A stretch of DNA of 64,000 bases from an uncultured Lachnospiraceae bacterium (GCA_944381505.1 CALWLK010000011.1:40245-104244), one strand, 5' to 3'. Shown: positions 32,610 through 41,198, counted from the stretch's first letter. Notes: generated from the letters alone by a model not told the origin. Made by a program: numbers and translations.

Positions 32610-35351
32610 TCAACTTTTTTCTTTATCTTCCATAAAATCAGCCACTCTGCTCCTTATGTCGCTGCGGCTTCCCAGATATCGCTCCCTCATCTCGGACTCC
32701 GCAAGCTTCACCTCCTCCAAAAGCTCCCTTGCACTCATCCTTATGGCTGATTTCCCGAATATTATGAGCTGTACAAGGCTGTCCGAGGTAGCCACCGTGA
32801 CGTTATAGCTGTCGCTTATCTCGGTCACAGCCTTTGCTATATACTGATCCGCAGTCTCCGCCTCCTTGGTGTAGACCACATATATATTGTGATATTCCTC
32901 CACGCTCCCGTGATTTCCGTGGACCTTGTAGGCGTCGAAGACGAGTATCAGCTTCATCTTCCTGTAGCCCTGATAGTTTGCAAGCCTCTCCATGAGGCTT
33001 ACCCTCGCGCTGTCGATATTGGTCTCGGCAAGCTTTCTCAGCTCGTCCCATGCGAATATGATATTGTAGCCGTCCACAAGGAGGTACTCCTCCCTCGCTT
33101 TCACCTTCTTCATGCCCAAGGCGGCCTTCTTTTCTCCTTTTCCCCCTTCTAAACGATTTCCGACGCCCGAAGCCTGCACGGATCTGAACATATCCCGACT
33201 TCGCTTTGACTCCCCGTAGGTCCTTATAAATATCTCCGAGAGTTCCTTCTCCTCTCTCGAAAAGGCGGCGTAGGAGCCCTCCGACAAAGCCCCTCCGCTA
33301 CCCGCTCCTCTTTCCCCACTCTCCGAGTAAGGCTCCGGGGTTGTCAGCGCCTCGGCCTCGCCCGATTTCTTCTTTATGGTGCTCTCAAGATGCATATGCG
33401 CCTTTACCTCGTTCCAAGGCACATAGAAGCCTCCCCCGTGAACGCAGAAGACCGAGCCTGTGGGATTCTCCATGTCGCTCTCCGGATCATAGCCTATGCG
33501 AGACACCTGCTCCTCTTGGTCCGCTGCGGGCCGGTAGCCCGAAAGCTCCAGGCTTATCCTTCCCCTGCCTCCCGAAAAGGAGCGAAGCTCCATGGGATAA
33601 TTTCCAAGCTTCGACACGGGAGCGCTGCCCCTTAGCACAAGCATTTCCCCATCCTCACCCGACTCAGGCTCGGAAAAGTCCGCGTTCTTTTTTCCCAGGT
33701 CGTTCATTACTCTTCCCGCAAGCTCCCTCGGTATGGTTATGGCAAAATCATAAAAGGGCTCAAGAAGGATGCTCTCGGCCTCCATAAGTCCCTGCCTCAC
33801 GGCTCTGAGGGCCGCCTGAGAGAAGTCTCCTCCCTCCGTATGCTTCTCATGGGCTCTGCCTGACACCAGTTTTATCCTCACGTCCGTCAGCTCGCTTCCG
33901 GTGAGCACTCCTCGGTGCTTGTATTCCATAAGCCTTGAGAGTATGCCGTTTTGCCAATTTGAGGCGAGCACGTCTGTAGAGCACTCCGAGCTCACCTCTA
34001 TACCGCTCCCCTCCGGAAGGGGCTCAAGGATAAGGTGTACCTCCGCGTAATGTCTCAGGGGCTCATAATGTCCCACTCCCTCCACTCTGTCCGCTATAGT
34101 CTCCTTATAAAGTATCTCTCCCTCCCCGAAGGAAACCTCTGTGCCGAAGCGCTCATATATTATGTTTTTCAGTATCTCCGCCTGGACCTCACCCATGACC
34201 CTTATGCGTATCTCCCGAAGCTTGTCGTCTCTCCTCAGCTTCAGCTCCGGAAGCTCGTCGGAAAGGCCTCTCAGGTTCTCCCACATCCTCACCTCGTCCG
34301 TCCCCTCGGGGAAAACAAGCTTGTATTCCATGACGGGCTCTGTGATCCCCTTAAGCTTCACGTCATTTGACCTTATGACAGTCTTTGCCGCGTCGGAGAT
34401 ATGCTCCCCCGATTTAAACACGGTCTCCCCGCTCACTGTCTTTGAAAGGCCGGTGACGGCTATCACCATTCCGCTTTCAGCCTCTTTTGTGAGGGTGTAT
34501 TTTTTCCCTGAATATATCCTCAACTCATCAGCCTTCTCCTCCCAAGTCTCATAGCCGCCTCCGGTGACCGGCTCCTTCGGCTTAAGGCTTCCTCCCATTA
34601 TCTTCATATAGGTGAGCCTTTTTCCTTGCTCGTCTCTTGCGATCTTGAAGACCCTGCCGCAGAATTCCTCTCCATAGCAGCTTGTCTCTGTGTATTCCTC
34701 AAGTCCCTTCAGAAATTCCTCTATCCCTGTAAGCTTAAGAGCCGAGCCGAAAAAGCAGGGGAATACGAGCCTGTTTTTCACGAGCCTCTCTATGCGCCTT
34801 TTGTCTGCCGCTGTAAGCTCCCCTCTCTCAAGATAGCTCTCCAATATCTTCTCGTCGCAGGCGGCCATGTCCTCCTCATCGGAAAAATCCGTACAGGCGG
34901 GAGAAAGGCGGGCCTTAATCGCCCTCATGATATCTTCCTTTACACAGACCTCCCTGTCCATCTTGTTTACGAAGATAAAGGTGGGGACCCCTGCTCTCCT
35001 CAAAAGCCCGAAAAGAGCCTTGCTGTGATCCTCCGGCCCCTCGGGTCCGCTTATGACGAGCACGGCGTAATCCAGCACCGACAGTGTCCTCTCCATCTCC
35101 GCCGAAAAATCCACATGGCCCGGAGTATCCAAAAGTGTCACCCTCTTCTCCCCGAGCCTAAACACCGCCTGCTTGGAAAATATCGTGATACCTCTCTTTT
35201 TTTCCAGCTCGTAGGTGTCCAGAAAGGCGTCCCTGTGGTCCACCCTTCCCTGTCTCCTTATTTCCCCCGTGAGATAGAGAAAGCTCTCGGAGAGAGTTGT
35301 CTTTCCCGCATCCACGTGGGCAAGTATTCCCAAAACCATATTTTTATCCAT
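32610..35351 (-). CDS. Tet(M)/EF-G-like GTPase fused to a Rae1/YacP (NYN) ribonuclease domain
   Basis: 913 residues. Residues 1-about 650 follow the tetracycline-type ribosome-protection GTPases: G1 AHVDAGKTT (11-19), G2 RGIT, G3 DTPGH, G4 NKMD, then the EF-G-like domains II-V. After a Ser/Gly/Glu-rich linker (about 690-750) comes a complete Rae1/YacP domain (755-890): VDGYN (Asp760), ILVFDAY (Asp806), AETADQYI (Asp835) and ATSD (Asp857) carry the acidic residues of the NYN/PIN active site. B. subtilis Rae1 is a separate 170-residue endoribonuclease that cuts mRNA in the ribosomal A site. Here a GTPase that docks in the same site carries the nuclease on one chain, suggesting ribosome-delivered mRNA cleavage. 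A drug-resistance role is not shown; Tet(M) proteins are ~640 residues. The gene stands alone. Confidence 0.9.
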   Translation of the reverse strand: MDKNMVLGILAHVDAGKTTLSESFLYLTGEIRRQGRVDHRDAFLDTYELEKKRGITIFSKQAVFRLGEKRVTLLDTPGHVDFSAEMERTLSVLDYAVLVISGPEGPEDHSKALFGLLRRAGVPTFIFVNKMDREVCVKEDIMRAIKARLSPACTDFSDEEDMAACDEKILESYLERGELTAADKRRIERLVKNRLVFPCFFGSALKLTGIEEFLKGLEEYTETSCYGEEFCGRVFKIARDEQGKRLTYMKIMGGSLKPKEPVTGGGYETWEEKADELRIYSGKKYTLTKEAESGMVIAVTGLSKTVSGETVFKSGEHISDAAKTVIRSNDVKLKGITEPVMEYKLVFPEGTDEVRMWENLRGLSDELPELKLRRDDKLREIRIRVMGEVQAEILKNIIYERFGTEVSFGEGEILYKETIADRVEGVGHYEPLRHYAEVHLILEPLPEGSGIEVSSECSTDVLASNWQNGILSRLMEYKHRGVLTGSELTDVRIKLVSGRAHEKHTEGGDFSQAALRAVRQGLMEAESILLEPFYDFAITIPRELAGRVMNDLGKKNADFSEPESGEDGEMLVLRGSAPVSKLGNYPMELRSFSGGRGRISLELSGYRPAADQEEQVSRIGYDPESDMENPTGSVFCVHGGGFYVPWNEVKAHMHLESTIKKKSGEAEALTTPEPYSESGERGAGSGGALSEGSYAAFSREEKELSEIFIRTYGESKRSRDMFRSVQASGVGNRLEGGKGEKKAALGMKKVKAREEYLLVDGYNIIFAWDELRKLAETNIDSARVSLMERLANYQGYRKMKLILVFDAYKVHGNHGSVEEYHNIYVVYTKEAETADQYIAKAVTEISDSYNVTVATSDSLVQLIIFGKSAIRMSARELLEEVKLAESEMRERYLGSRSDIRSRVADFMEDKEKS

Positions 35352-35493
35352 ATATCTCTGCTCTTTTCCTCTGATCGATACAGTCTCTACAGTCTCATTT
35401 GACTGATATTTTCCATATTTTTTATATTAACATTTTTTTTACGAAAATTCGCCATATTCTTACGCATTCTTACGATATTGATTTTGGTATTGC

Positions 35494-35512
35494 CCTTGGA
35501 GCGGGTCCAAGG
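35494..35512. repeat. Perfect 7-base inverted repeat between divergent genes
   Basis: CCTTGGA, GCGGG, TCCAAGG. It lies 48 bases before the start of the wall-binding gene at 35560 and 140 bases before the GTPase start. It may be an operator or a leader hairpin; there is no T run. Confidence 0.4.
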
Positions 35513-35559
35513 TTTAGGCTTCAAAAAACAAAAACCCGAATTCAAAGGAGGAATCATTT

Positions 35560-36012
35560 ATGAAGCATAAATTTTTAAAGGCCATGCTTATCTCGGGAGT
35601 TCTCGCCGCAGGAGCCTCTTCCACGGCCCTCGCAGGCTTTGTGACCACACCTCAGGGAGTCAAGTATCAATGGGGAGACGGCAGCTACTGCGTAAACAAT
35701 TGGGTACATTACAAGGACCACTGGTTTTATTTCGGAGACGATCAGATCATGAGGACAGGATGGATACAGAGGGACAACACCTGGTACTACGCCGCCGATA
35801 CCGGAGAGCTTCAGGCGGGCATCATGAAGATAAACGGAAACGTGTATTACTTCGACAAGCAGAGCTGCAAGATGGTTACGGGAGATCATTGGTATGATTT
35901 CAGAGGCTATCATTTCACCGAAAACGGAGTCACGGGAGACCGCCCCTACGTAAATGACAGCCGGGACAGCTACGGCCATCTCATAAAGGGAACAAAAAAC
36001 TCCGTGAGATAG
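35560..36012 (+). CDS. Small secreted wall-binding protein
   Basis: 150 residues: signal peptide 1-26 (cut at TALAG), then four short aromatic/Gly wall-binding units (VKYQWGDGSYCVNNWV, HWFYFGDDQIMRTGWI, TWYYAADTGELQAGI, GNVYYFDKQSCKMVTG) filling almost the whole chain. There is no other domain, so it looks like a bare wall-binding module that coats or competes for wall sites. AAAGGAGGAATC precedes the ATG. It is divergent from the GTPase fusion gene. Confidence 0.85.
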   Translation: MKHKFLKAMLISGVLAAGASSTALAGFVTTPQGVKYQWGDGSYCVNNWVHYKDHWFYFGDDQIMRTGWIQRDNTWYYAADTGELQAGIMKINGNVYYFDKQSCKMVTGDHWYDFRGYHFTENGVTGDRPYVNDSRDSYGHLIKGTKNSVR

Positions 36013-36085
36013 CTTGGCAGAGCTTCTCAGCCATGCATTTTACATTTTCAATTAAGCACACATTTTAACACCTTTTAAATACATT

Positions 36086-36154
36086 AAAAGCTCCGATATG
36101 TTTCGTAAGAACAAGGTCAAAGCCTGTTCTCCGAAGCGCCTTATCGGAGCTTTT
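36086..36154. terminator. Nested hairpin between convergent genes, likely two-way terminator
   Basis: Perfect 13-base arms AAAAGCTCCGATA (36086-36098) and TATCGGAGCTTTT (36142-36154). Inside them TTCG pairs with CGAA and AGAACA (36108-36113) with TGTTCT (36125-36130). T runs lie on both sides. The size and the stacked inner stems are more than a simple terminator needs. Confidence 0.65.
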
Positions 36155-36178
36155 GAATTATTCACATGAGTAAAATTA

Positions 36179-37027
36179 TTATTTTACAGGCATACAGAGC
36201 TCAAGGAGATATTTACCTTCTCCAAAGTCCCCGTCATGTCTGCAGGTAAAGTATGAATATACGTCTCCCCGAGGCACAAAAGAGAATTCCTTTGCAAGCC
36301 CCAAGGTAATCCCTATCTCCTCCTCGGAGGGCACAGGCTCCGGGGAAAAAACTCTCCTCACAAGACATTTCCCCAAGGGAAGCTTCATATCTTCCCTCAT
36401 GAGATCTCTCCTTCCCACAGCCTTCAGCTCGTAATCCTTTATCACAAGAAAGGCGGAGCATTCGCCGCTCCCTGCCCTGTGGGTGCAGAGATAGCACATA
36501 GCAAGGTCCTCGTCAGAGGAGGACATCTGAAACCAGTCCTTAAGGGTGTCCGTAAAATCCCCTCTCTCCTCCGATACCCTGTAGAGGCACATATCCCGAA
36601 GGCAGGGCTCCCCTATACCCTCGGGCTCATAATACTTCAAGGCGAGCTTGAGCCTCTCCATATTTCTCCGGTGCCTCAGTGCCTCCCTTTTCTCAGCCTC
36701 TATCCGCTCTCTTATTATGGCTTCAACAGAAGCTCTCTCCCGCACCTTCTCAGGCCGGCCCCTTTCAGCTTCCCGGGCTTCTATGGCCTCTCCCTCGCCT
36801 CCCGGCCTCGTTATGTCTTTTATGCTGCTCATAGGGACGCTGTTCATCCTCAAAAACCTTATGGAAATGAATCTCAGGAGGTCTTCATCGCTGTATATCC
36901 TATAGCCGTTTGTATCTCTCGCGGGCTTTATGAGCCCCTCCTCCTCGTAAATGCGAAGGGTGTCTCTGCTGACCCTCAAAAGCTCCGCCACCTTTCCTAT
37001 GCTGTAGCTGTTATCTGTGTATATCAT
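36179..37027 (-). CDS. MerR-family transcriptional regulator
   Basis: 282 residues. N-terminal MerR helix-turn-helix YSIGKVAELLRVSRDTLRIY (residues 8-27) with wing DTNGYRIYSDEDLLRF, a coiled linker that is unusually Arg/Glu-rich (about 80-135), and a C-terminal effector-binding-like domain of about 130 residues with several Cys (CLRDMCLYRV, MCYLCTHRAG). MerR proteins of this size often sense drugs or metals and act at promoters with long spacers. The region shared with the divergent cysteine-synthase-like gene (37028-37207) is the natural place for its operator. The effector is unknown. Confidence 0.85.
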   Translation of the reverse strand: MIYTDNSYSIGKVAELLRVSRDTLRIYEEEGLIKPARDTNGYRIYSDEDLLRFISIRFLRMNSVPMSSIKDITRPGGEGEAIEAREAERGRPEKVRERASVEAIIRERIEAEKREALRHRRNMERLKLALKYYEPEGIGEPCLRDMCLYRVSEERGDFTDTLKDWFQMSSSDEDLAMCYLCTHRAGSGECSAFLVIKDYELKAVGRRDLMREDMKLPLGKCLVRRVFSPEPVPSEEEIGITLGLAKEFSFVPRGDVYSYFTCRHDGDFGEGKYLLELCMPVK

Positions 37028-37207
37028 TTCCGAATCTTTGCCTCCACGGACCTTACTATACTACAACCAAAGGACCGGATTCCTTTAGATTCTCTTACAA
37101 AGCCTTACGATTCCGGACGGGTTTCAATACATTTGCGAAAAGCCTTAAACTTTTCACCGGTTTATGCTATATTTTAATGAAAGATTTTAAGGAGAAAGGA
37201 GCAGCAT

Positions 37208-38143
37208 ATGATACTTAAGAACGTGCTTGAGGCAGTGGGAAACACTCCCCTCATAAAGCTCAACAGGATAGTCCCCCCCGGCTGCGCGGATATCTACGTT
37301 AAGTTTGAGGGGCTCAATGTCGGCGGTTCCATAAAGACAAGGGTAGCCCTGTCAATGATAGAGGACGCCGAGAAAAAAGGCCTCATAAACAAGGACAGCA
37401 TTATAGTCGAGCCCACCAGCGGGAACCAAGGGATAGGTATCGCCCTTTGTTGCGCCGTAAAGGGCCTCAAGGCGGTCATCATCATGCCGGACTCCGTCTC
37501 CGAGGAGAGAAGAAAGCTCATGGAGCAATACGGGGCCCGGGTGGTGCTCGTCCATGACAGCGGAGATATAGGAGAGTGTATAGAGAAGTGCCTTAACACC
37601 GCTTTGGACATGGCAAAGGAGGACCCCCGCGTCTTCATACCCCAGCAGTTTGTAAATCCAATGAACCCCCATATACACAAGGTGTCCACCGCCGCCGAGA
37701 TAATCTCCGACATGGAGGAGGCGGGGCTTCCCATAGACGGATTCTGCTCAGGCTTCGGCACGGGAGGCACCATAAGCGGCATAGGAGAGGCCCTCAGAGA
37801 AAAATATCCCGACATAAGGATAATGGTGGCCGAGCCGGAAAAAGCCGCCGTGCTCTCAGGCGGCCCGATAGGTACTCATCTTCAGATGGGTATAGGGGAC
37901 GGTATAATCCCCAAAAACCTAAACACCGATATTTATGACGACATATTTATAGTGACTGATGAAACGGCCCTGGAGACCGCAAAGAACCTCGCCCGCCTTG
38001 AGGGGCTTTTGTGCGGGATATCCGGAGGAACGAATGTGGCCTGCGCCATAGAGCTTGGGAAAAAGCTCGGAAGGGGAAAGAACATAGTAACCATACTTCC
38101 TGATACAGGGGAGCGGTATTTCTCCACTCCCCTGTTCCGGTAA
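37208..38143 (+). CDS. PLP-dependent cysteine-synthase-family enzyme
   Basis: 311 residues, the size and fold of O-acetylserine sulfhydrylase/cystathionine beta-synthase-like enzymes. PLP-lysine Lys43 is in VGGSIKTR; the substrate loop reads PTSGNQGIGIA rather than the usual SGNTG; the phosphate loop is GFGTGGTISGIG; and GISGGTNV replaces GISSG. The changes put it slightly off classical CysK, so the true substrate may be a different O-acyl-serine or related amino acid. It begins AAGGAG...ATG, reads away from the MerR gene, and a terminator lies at 38258-38283. Cysteine or related amino-acid synthesis is the safest call. Confidence 0.88.
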   Translation: MILKNVLEAVGNTPLIKLNRIVPPGCADIYVKFEGLNVGGSIKTRVALSMIEDAEKKGLINKDSIIVEPTSGNQGIGIALCCAVKGLKAVIIMPDSVSEERRKLMEQYGARVVLVHDSGDIGECIEKCLNTALDMAKEDPRVFIPQQFVNPMNPHIHKVSTAAEIISDMEEAGLPIDGFCSGFGTGGTISGIGEALREKYPDIRIMVAEPEKAAVLSGGPIGTHLQMGIGDGIIPKNLNTDIYDDIFIVTDETALETAKNLARLEGLLCGISGGTNVACAIELGKKLGRGKNIVTILPDTGERYFSTPLFR

Positions 38144-38151
38144 ACCTGTCC

Positions 38152-38244
38152 TTATTCGGCTTCGGGTATGCACACCGAAGTGATCGCTATCCCCGCTATC
38201 ATGACCAGAGCCACGATGGCGACTATCATCTTCTTTACGCTCAT
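38152..38244 (-). CDS. 30-residue single-span membrane peptide
   Basis: ATG 38244 lies a few bases after AGAGGAGGG, one of the strongest ribosome sites in this window, and encodes MSVKKMIVAIVALVMIAGIA then a short tail ending CIPEAE. It is a single membrane helix with a basic start. It runs opposite to the cysteine-synthase-like gene and lies about 100 bases after the bile-salt-hydrolase-type gene of its own strand. Unknown function. Confidence 0.55.
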   Translation of the reverse strand: MSVKKMIVAIVALVMIAGIAITSVCIPEAE

Positions 38245-38257
38245 AATCCCTCCTCTT

Positions 38258-38283
38258 AAACCCGGGATCCGATTTCCGGGTTT
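38258..38283 (+). terminator. Terminator of the cysteine-synthase-like gene
   Basis: AAACCCGG (38258-38265) and CCGGGTTT (38276-38283) close a ten-base loop; TTTTATTATTTT follows. The transcript would run antisense through the small peptide at 38152-38244. Confidence 0.75.
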
Positions 38284-38343
38284 TTATTATTTTCCATATG
38301 CGTGCGGCATGTATGTTTCTATATGATTCTATACCGGAAGGCC

Positions 38344-39321
38344 CTAATTTGCAAAGTATATATCCTGCTTTTCCGATAAAGGGAATTCCTTTATCTCCGA
38401 CGCCTCAAGGTCCTCCTTGAACATATCCACAGCGCTTATCCTGTTGTTCTCATAGGTCTTATAATAATATATCCCCCTGTCCCCGTTAATACAGCAGGAG
38501 TAGGTGGTGATATCATTGTTTCCCGCCTCTGTTATTACAGAGCCTCTCACCATGGCCACGGAATCCAGAATGTGGAAGAATTGGGACACACAGCCCTCCT
38601 CACCCTCTCCCTGTACGGAGTTCAGCTTAAGGAATGCGGTCTTTATGTAGCGCGATGAGGGAGAGCTGTCCCCGGGAAGTCCTATGGCCCCCATCCCCTC
38701 TCCAAAGGTCTTTAGGGACGCGGTCTTTGAGAAGCGGTTTTCGGCCTGCTCGGGACTCAGATTCATATATCTGTTAAGGTTCATGAGATGGAAATCAAAG
38801 GTAGGGTTGTTTGTAAGGACCCCTATCGGGTCGTCAAAGAGCTTAAGTCCCTCCCCGGTCTGCTCCATCACAAGGGTGCTCTCTCCATCGGAGATGTGCC
38901 AGTGAAGGGGCGCGAGGGGCATCTTCTCCGAAAAAGCTTGATTGAATATATTGAGCCTTTCTATGAGCTTTCGGGCCTCGGAGATATCCGCCGCCTTGCC
39001 CAATATCCAAGGTATCAGCTCGAAGGGAGTTATATTATCCCTGTCAGGCTCCATGTCCTTATAATAAGCATTTCCGGGGAAATTCAGCCCCGCCATATAG
39101 AGCCCCTTCTCATTTACCGCCTCCGCATAGAGAGGGTATCCTCCGGCAGCTGTGGCCATGCCTATCATGGCATAGTGGCTTTTAAGCTCCTCCCGGTGAG
39201 CCCTGAATTTGAAGCCATAATTTCTCGGGGTGACAACGACCCTCTCTCCGAAGGAATATTCCAAGTCAAGATTCCTTCCGAAATACACCGATCTCTCCTT
39301 TAAAACGATACTTGTACACAT
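38344..39321 (-). CDS. Choloylglycine hydrolase family enzyme (bile salt hydrolase/penicillin V acylase type)
   Basis: 325 residues, an Ntn hydrolase whose Cys2 becomes the N-terminal nucleophile. The active-site set of bile salt hydrolases is complete: Cys2, Arg16 and Asp19 (GRNLDLEYSFG), Asn80 (GLNFPGNA), Asn172 (VLTNNPTF) and Arg224 (GLPGDSSPSSRY). It removes taurine or glycine from conjugated bile acids, or penicillin V side chains; the GLPGD..S..R motif alone does not separate the two. AGGAGGTGAATAAAT lies before ATG TGT. The gene is 20 bases after the amidohydrolase gene, in one operon. Its presence argues for an intestinal host. Confidence 0.92.
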   Translation of the reverse strand: MCTSIVLKERSVYFGRNLDLEYSFGERVVVTPRNYGFKFRAHREELKSHYAMIGMATAAGGYPLYAEAVNEKGLYMAGLNFPGNAYYKDMEPDRDNITPFELIPWILGKAADISEARKLIERLNIFNQAFSEKMPLAPLHWHISDGESTLVMEQTGEGLKLFDDPIGVLTNNPTFDFHLMNLNRYMNLSPEQAENRFSKTASLKTFGEGMGAIGLPGDSSPSSRYIKTAFLKLNSVQGEGEEGCVSQFFHILDSVAMVRGSVITEAGNNDITTYSCCINGDRGIYYYKTYENNRISAVDMFKEDLEASEIKEFPLSEKQDIYFAN

Positions 39322-39341
39322 ATTTATTCACCTCCTGAAAA

Positions 39342-40175
39342 TCAAAGCATATCCTCAAGTCCGTATATCCTTGCGGCATTTTTCCAAAAGACCTCCTCAT
39401 AATGTGTCTCAGGGATAAGCCTCTCGGTAAAGCCTATATAATCCTCGAGATTTGCGAGAGGCCAGTCGGTCCCGAACATAAGCCTCTCATAATCTCCCAT
39501 ATACTTTATCCATGTCATCAAAAACTCTGTATAGCCCCTATTCTCCATGAAATACTCCCGGGAATCGTTCCTCCCCTCAAGGAGCCCTGAAAGATCCGCC
39601 GAGACATTCTCGTTTTTTGCAAGAACCACAGCCGCATCCTGAAGCCAAGGATTCCCGAAATGGCACATGACAAAGCTCACCTCGGGATGAGCCGTAGCCG
39701 CCTCATCCAAAATGAGAGGCTTGCTGTACTTAAGGAGCGCTCCCGTCCCTGCAGTCTCACCGGTATGTACCGCCACAGGCTTTCCGTATGCCTTTGCAAG
39801 CTCATAGCAGGGGCCGTATACCGGATCGGTTATGTAATGAGGATCATAGCCCGGATACAGCTTTATGCCGACGCAGTTTTTCCTCTTGAGGTGTCTCTCC
39901 ACCATGTCCCAGGCAGCCGCGTCCGCCTTGCCTCCCGCCTCCCTCATATACACTCCGTCAAGTCCTATCAAATATCGAAGGTACTCAGGGTACTTATCAT
40001 GCTCCTCCATGGAGAGCCCGTTGTTTCCCATGACCACCCCGCCGACTATTCCCAGCCTTTCGTACTCTCCTCTCAGGTGCTCCTCTGTATTCTCATGTCC
40101 CGCCGCAAGGGCTATATCATTGAAATAGCCCTCTCTCCCGGGGCAGAAATGTAAATGCGCGTCGATTATCCTCAT
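39342..40175 (-). CDS. Amidohydrolase-2 family metal-dependent hydrolase
   Basis: 277 residues, a metal-dependent TIM barrel: N-terminal metal motif DAHLHF (residues 5-10), metal or substrate residues in GIKLYPGYDPHY, VAVHTGETAG, VMCHFGNPW and the closing LMFGTDWPLAN. Family members hydrolyse or decarboxylate aromatic and cyclic acids. Cotranscribed with DUF554 upstream and the bile-salt-hydrolase-type enzyme downstream (short gaps), so its substrate could be a related small amide or acid. AGGATGTT lies just before the ATG. Function otherwise unclear. Confidence 0.85.
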   Translation of the reverse strand: MRIIDAHLHFCPGREGYFNDIALAAGHENTEEHLRGEYERLGIVGGVVMGNNGLSMEEHDKYPEYLRYLIGLDGVYMREAGGKADAAAWDMVERHLKRKNCVGIKLYPGYDPHYITDPVYGPCYELAKAYGKPVAVHTGETAGTGALLKYSKPLILDEAATAHPEVSFVMCHFGNPWLQDAAVVLAKNENVSADLSGLLEGRNDSREYFMENRGYTEFLMTWIKYMGDYERLMFGTDWPLANLEDYIGFTERLIPETHYEEVFWKNAARIYGLEDML

Positions 40176-40203
40176 AACATCCTAAAAACTATGCCCTCCT
40201 TTT

Positions 40204-40923
40204 TCAAAACACCGATACATATATCGCTATAATCACAAGGGCGGGCAGCATATTCGCCACTTTTATCTTCACGGGGAATATGAGGTTTGCCCCCACGCAG
40301 AATATGAGCATGGAGCCCACCATGGATATACCGTCAAGCATGGCGTCCGTGAGAAAGCCCCTTATAAGCCCCGCAAGAAGCGTCACCGAGCCCTGAAATA
40401 TAAAAAGAGGTATCGCGGAGAACACCGCTCCCGGCCCGAAGCCTGAGGCAAATATTATCACTATCACCCCGTCAAGCACAGCCTTTGTAAACAGCGTGGA
40501 GGGATCGTGCATCAGTCCGTCCTGAATAGGGCCTATCACAGCCATGGCTCCCACGCATATGGTAAGAGAGGTCATGACGAAGCCGTCTATGAATCTGCTG
40601 TCCTCCCCTCTGCCTGCCTTAAGCCGCAGATAATCTCCGAAACGGTTGAGCCTTTTTTCTATGTTTATCAGTTCTCCTATCACCGCTCCCGCCGCAAGGG
40701 ACACAGCCGCGGCCATTCCGCCCTCTGAGACTACAGATCCCGAGCTTGACAAAAGGAGCATCTTCTCCATAGCCCCGGATATGCCTATAAATATGACCGA
40801 GAGGCCTGTGGCCTGCATTATGGTCGTCTGAAATCTCTCGTCAAGGCCCCGCTTGAACATAAGGCCTATTATACCACCGACTATGACTGCAATGGTGTTT
40901 ACTATGGTTCCTATTCCGGGCAT
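40204..40923 (-). CDS. DUF554 family membrane protein
   Basis: 239 residues with about seven membrane helices and the DUF554/YdfK opening (IGTIVNTIAVIVGGIIGL). The family is widespread in Firmicutes and Proteobacteria and may be a transporter, but its substrate is unknown. It is the first gene of the operon that continues with the amidohydrolase and the bile-salt-hydrolase-type enzyme (29 bases to the next start). AAGAGGTATTT precedes the ATG. Length matches the family. Confidence 0.85.
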   Translation of the reverse strand: MPGIGTIVNTIAVIVGGIIGLMFKRGLDERFQTTIMQATGLSVIFIGISGAMEKMLLLSSSGSVVSEGGMAAAVSLAAGAVIGELINIEKRLNRFGDYLRLKAGRGEDSRFIDGFVMTSLTICVGAMAVIGPIQDGLMHDPSTLFTKAVLDGVIVIIFASGFGPGAVFSAIPLFIFQGSVTLLAGLIRGFLTDAMLDGISMVGSMLIFCVGANLIFPVKIKVANMLPALVIIAIYVSVF

Positions 40924-41075
40924 ATGCTTAAATACCTCTTGATCTTCCGGTTTGTCTGCGCTGTTTTCTTTTATTTTATACTGAATGACCCGATATTTCC
41001 ATTAGAATTTATATAAGCGGGAATTTACCGCAAGAGTCGGAAAGCATTCCGCGAAAGAAAAAATTTTTTAAATTG

Positions 41076-41102
41076 TTAGCACTCAACACTTGACAGTGCT
41101 AA
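41076..41102 (+). promoter_or_regulatory. CIRCE operator (HrcA-binding)
   Basis: TTAGCACTC (41076-41084), nine bases, CAGTGCTAA (41094-41102). The consensus second arm is GAGTGCTAA; only the first base of this arm differs. It overlaps the -35 of the promoter below, so HrcA would block transcription of hsp20. Confidence 0.93.
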
Positions 41103-41118
41103 CAATCAATGATATAAC
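41090..41118 (+). promoter_or_regulatory. Sigma-A promoter of hsp20
   Basis: TTGACA (41090-41095), 17 bases, TATAAC (41113-41118). It lies inside and just after the CIRCE element and about 75 bases before the hsp20 start. Confidence 0.85.
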
Positions 41119-41198
41119 TTAGGCATAAGCGGAAAAGAAAAGCTTTTCCGAAAGATTATGAAAATAAAAGGAATGTTCTTAAAAAAGGAGTGATATAT

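Noticed and set aside
32610-35351. Calling it a tetracycline-resistance gene
   Set aside because: The extra ribonuclease domain and unusual length make a pure resistance role unproven.
35494-35512. Terminator
   Set aside because: A perfect short stem but no T run, and it lies between divergent genes.
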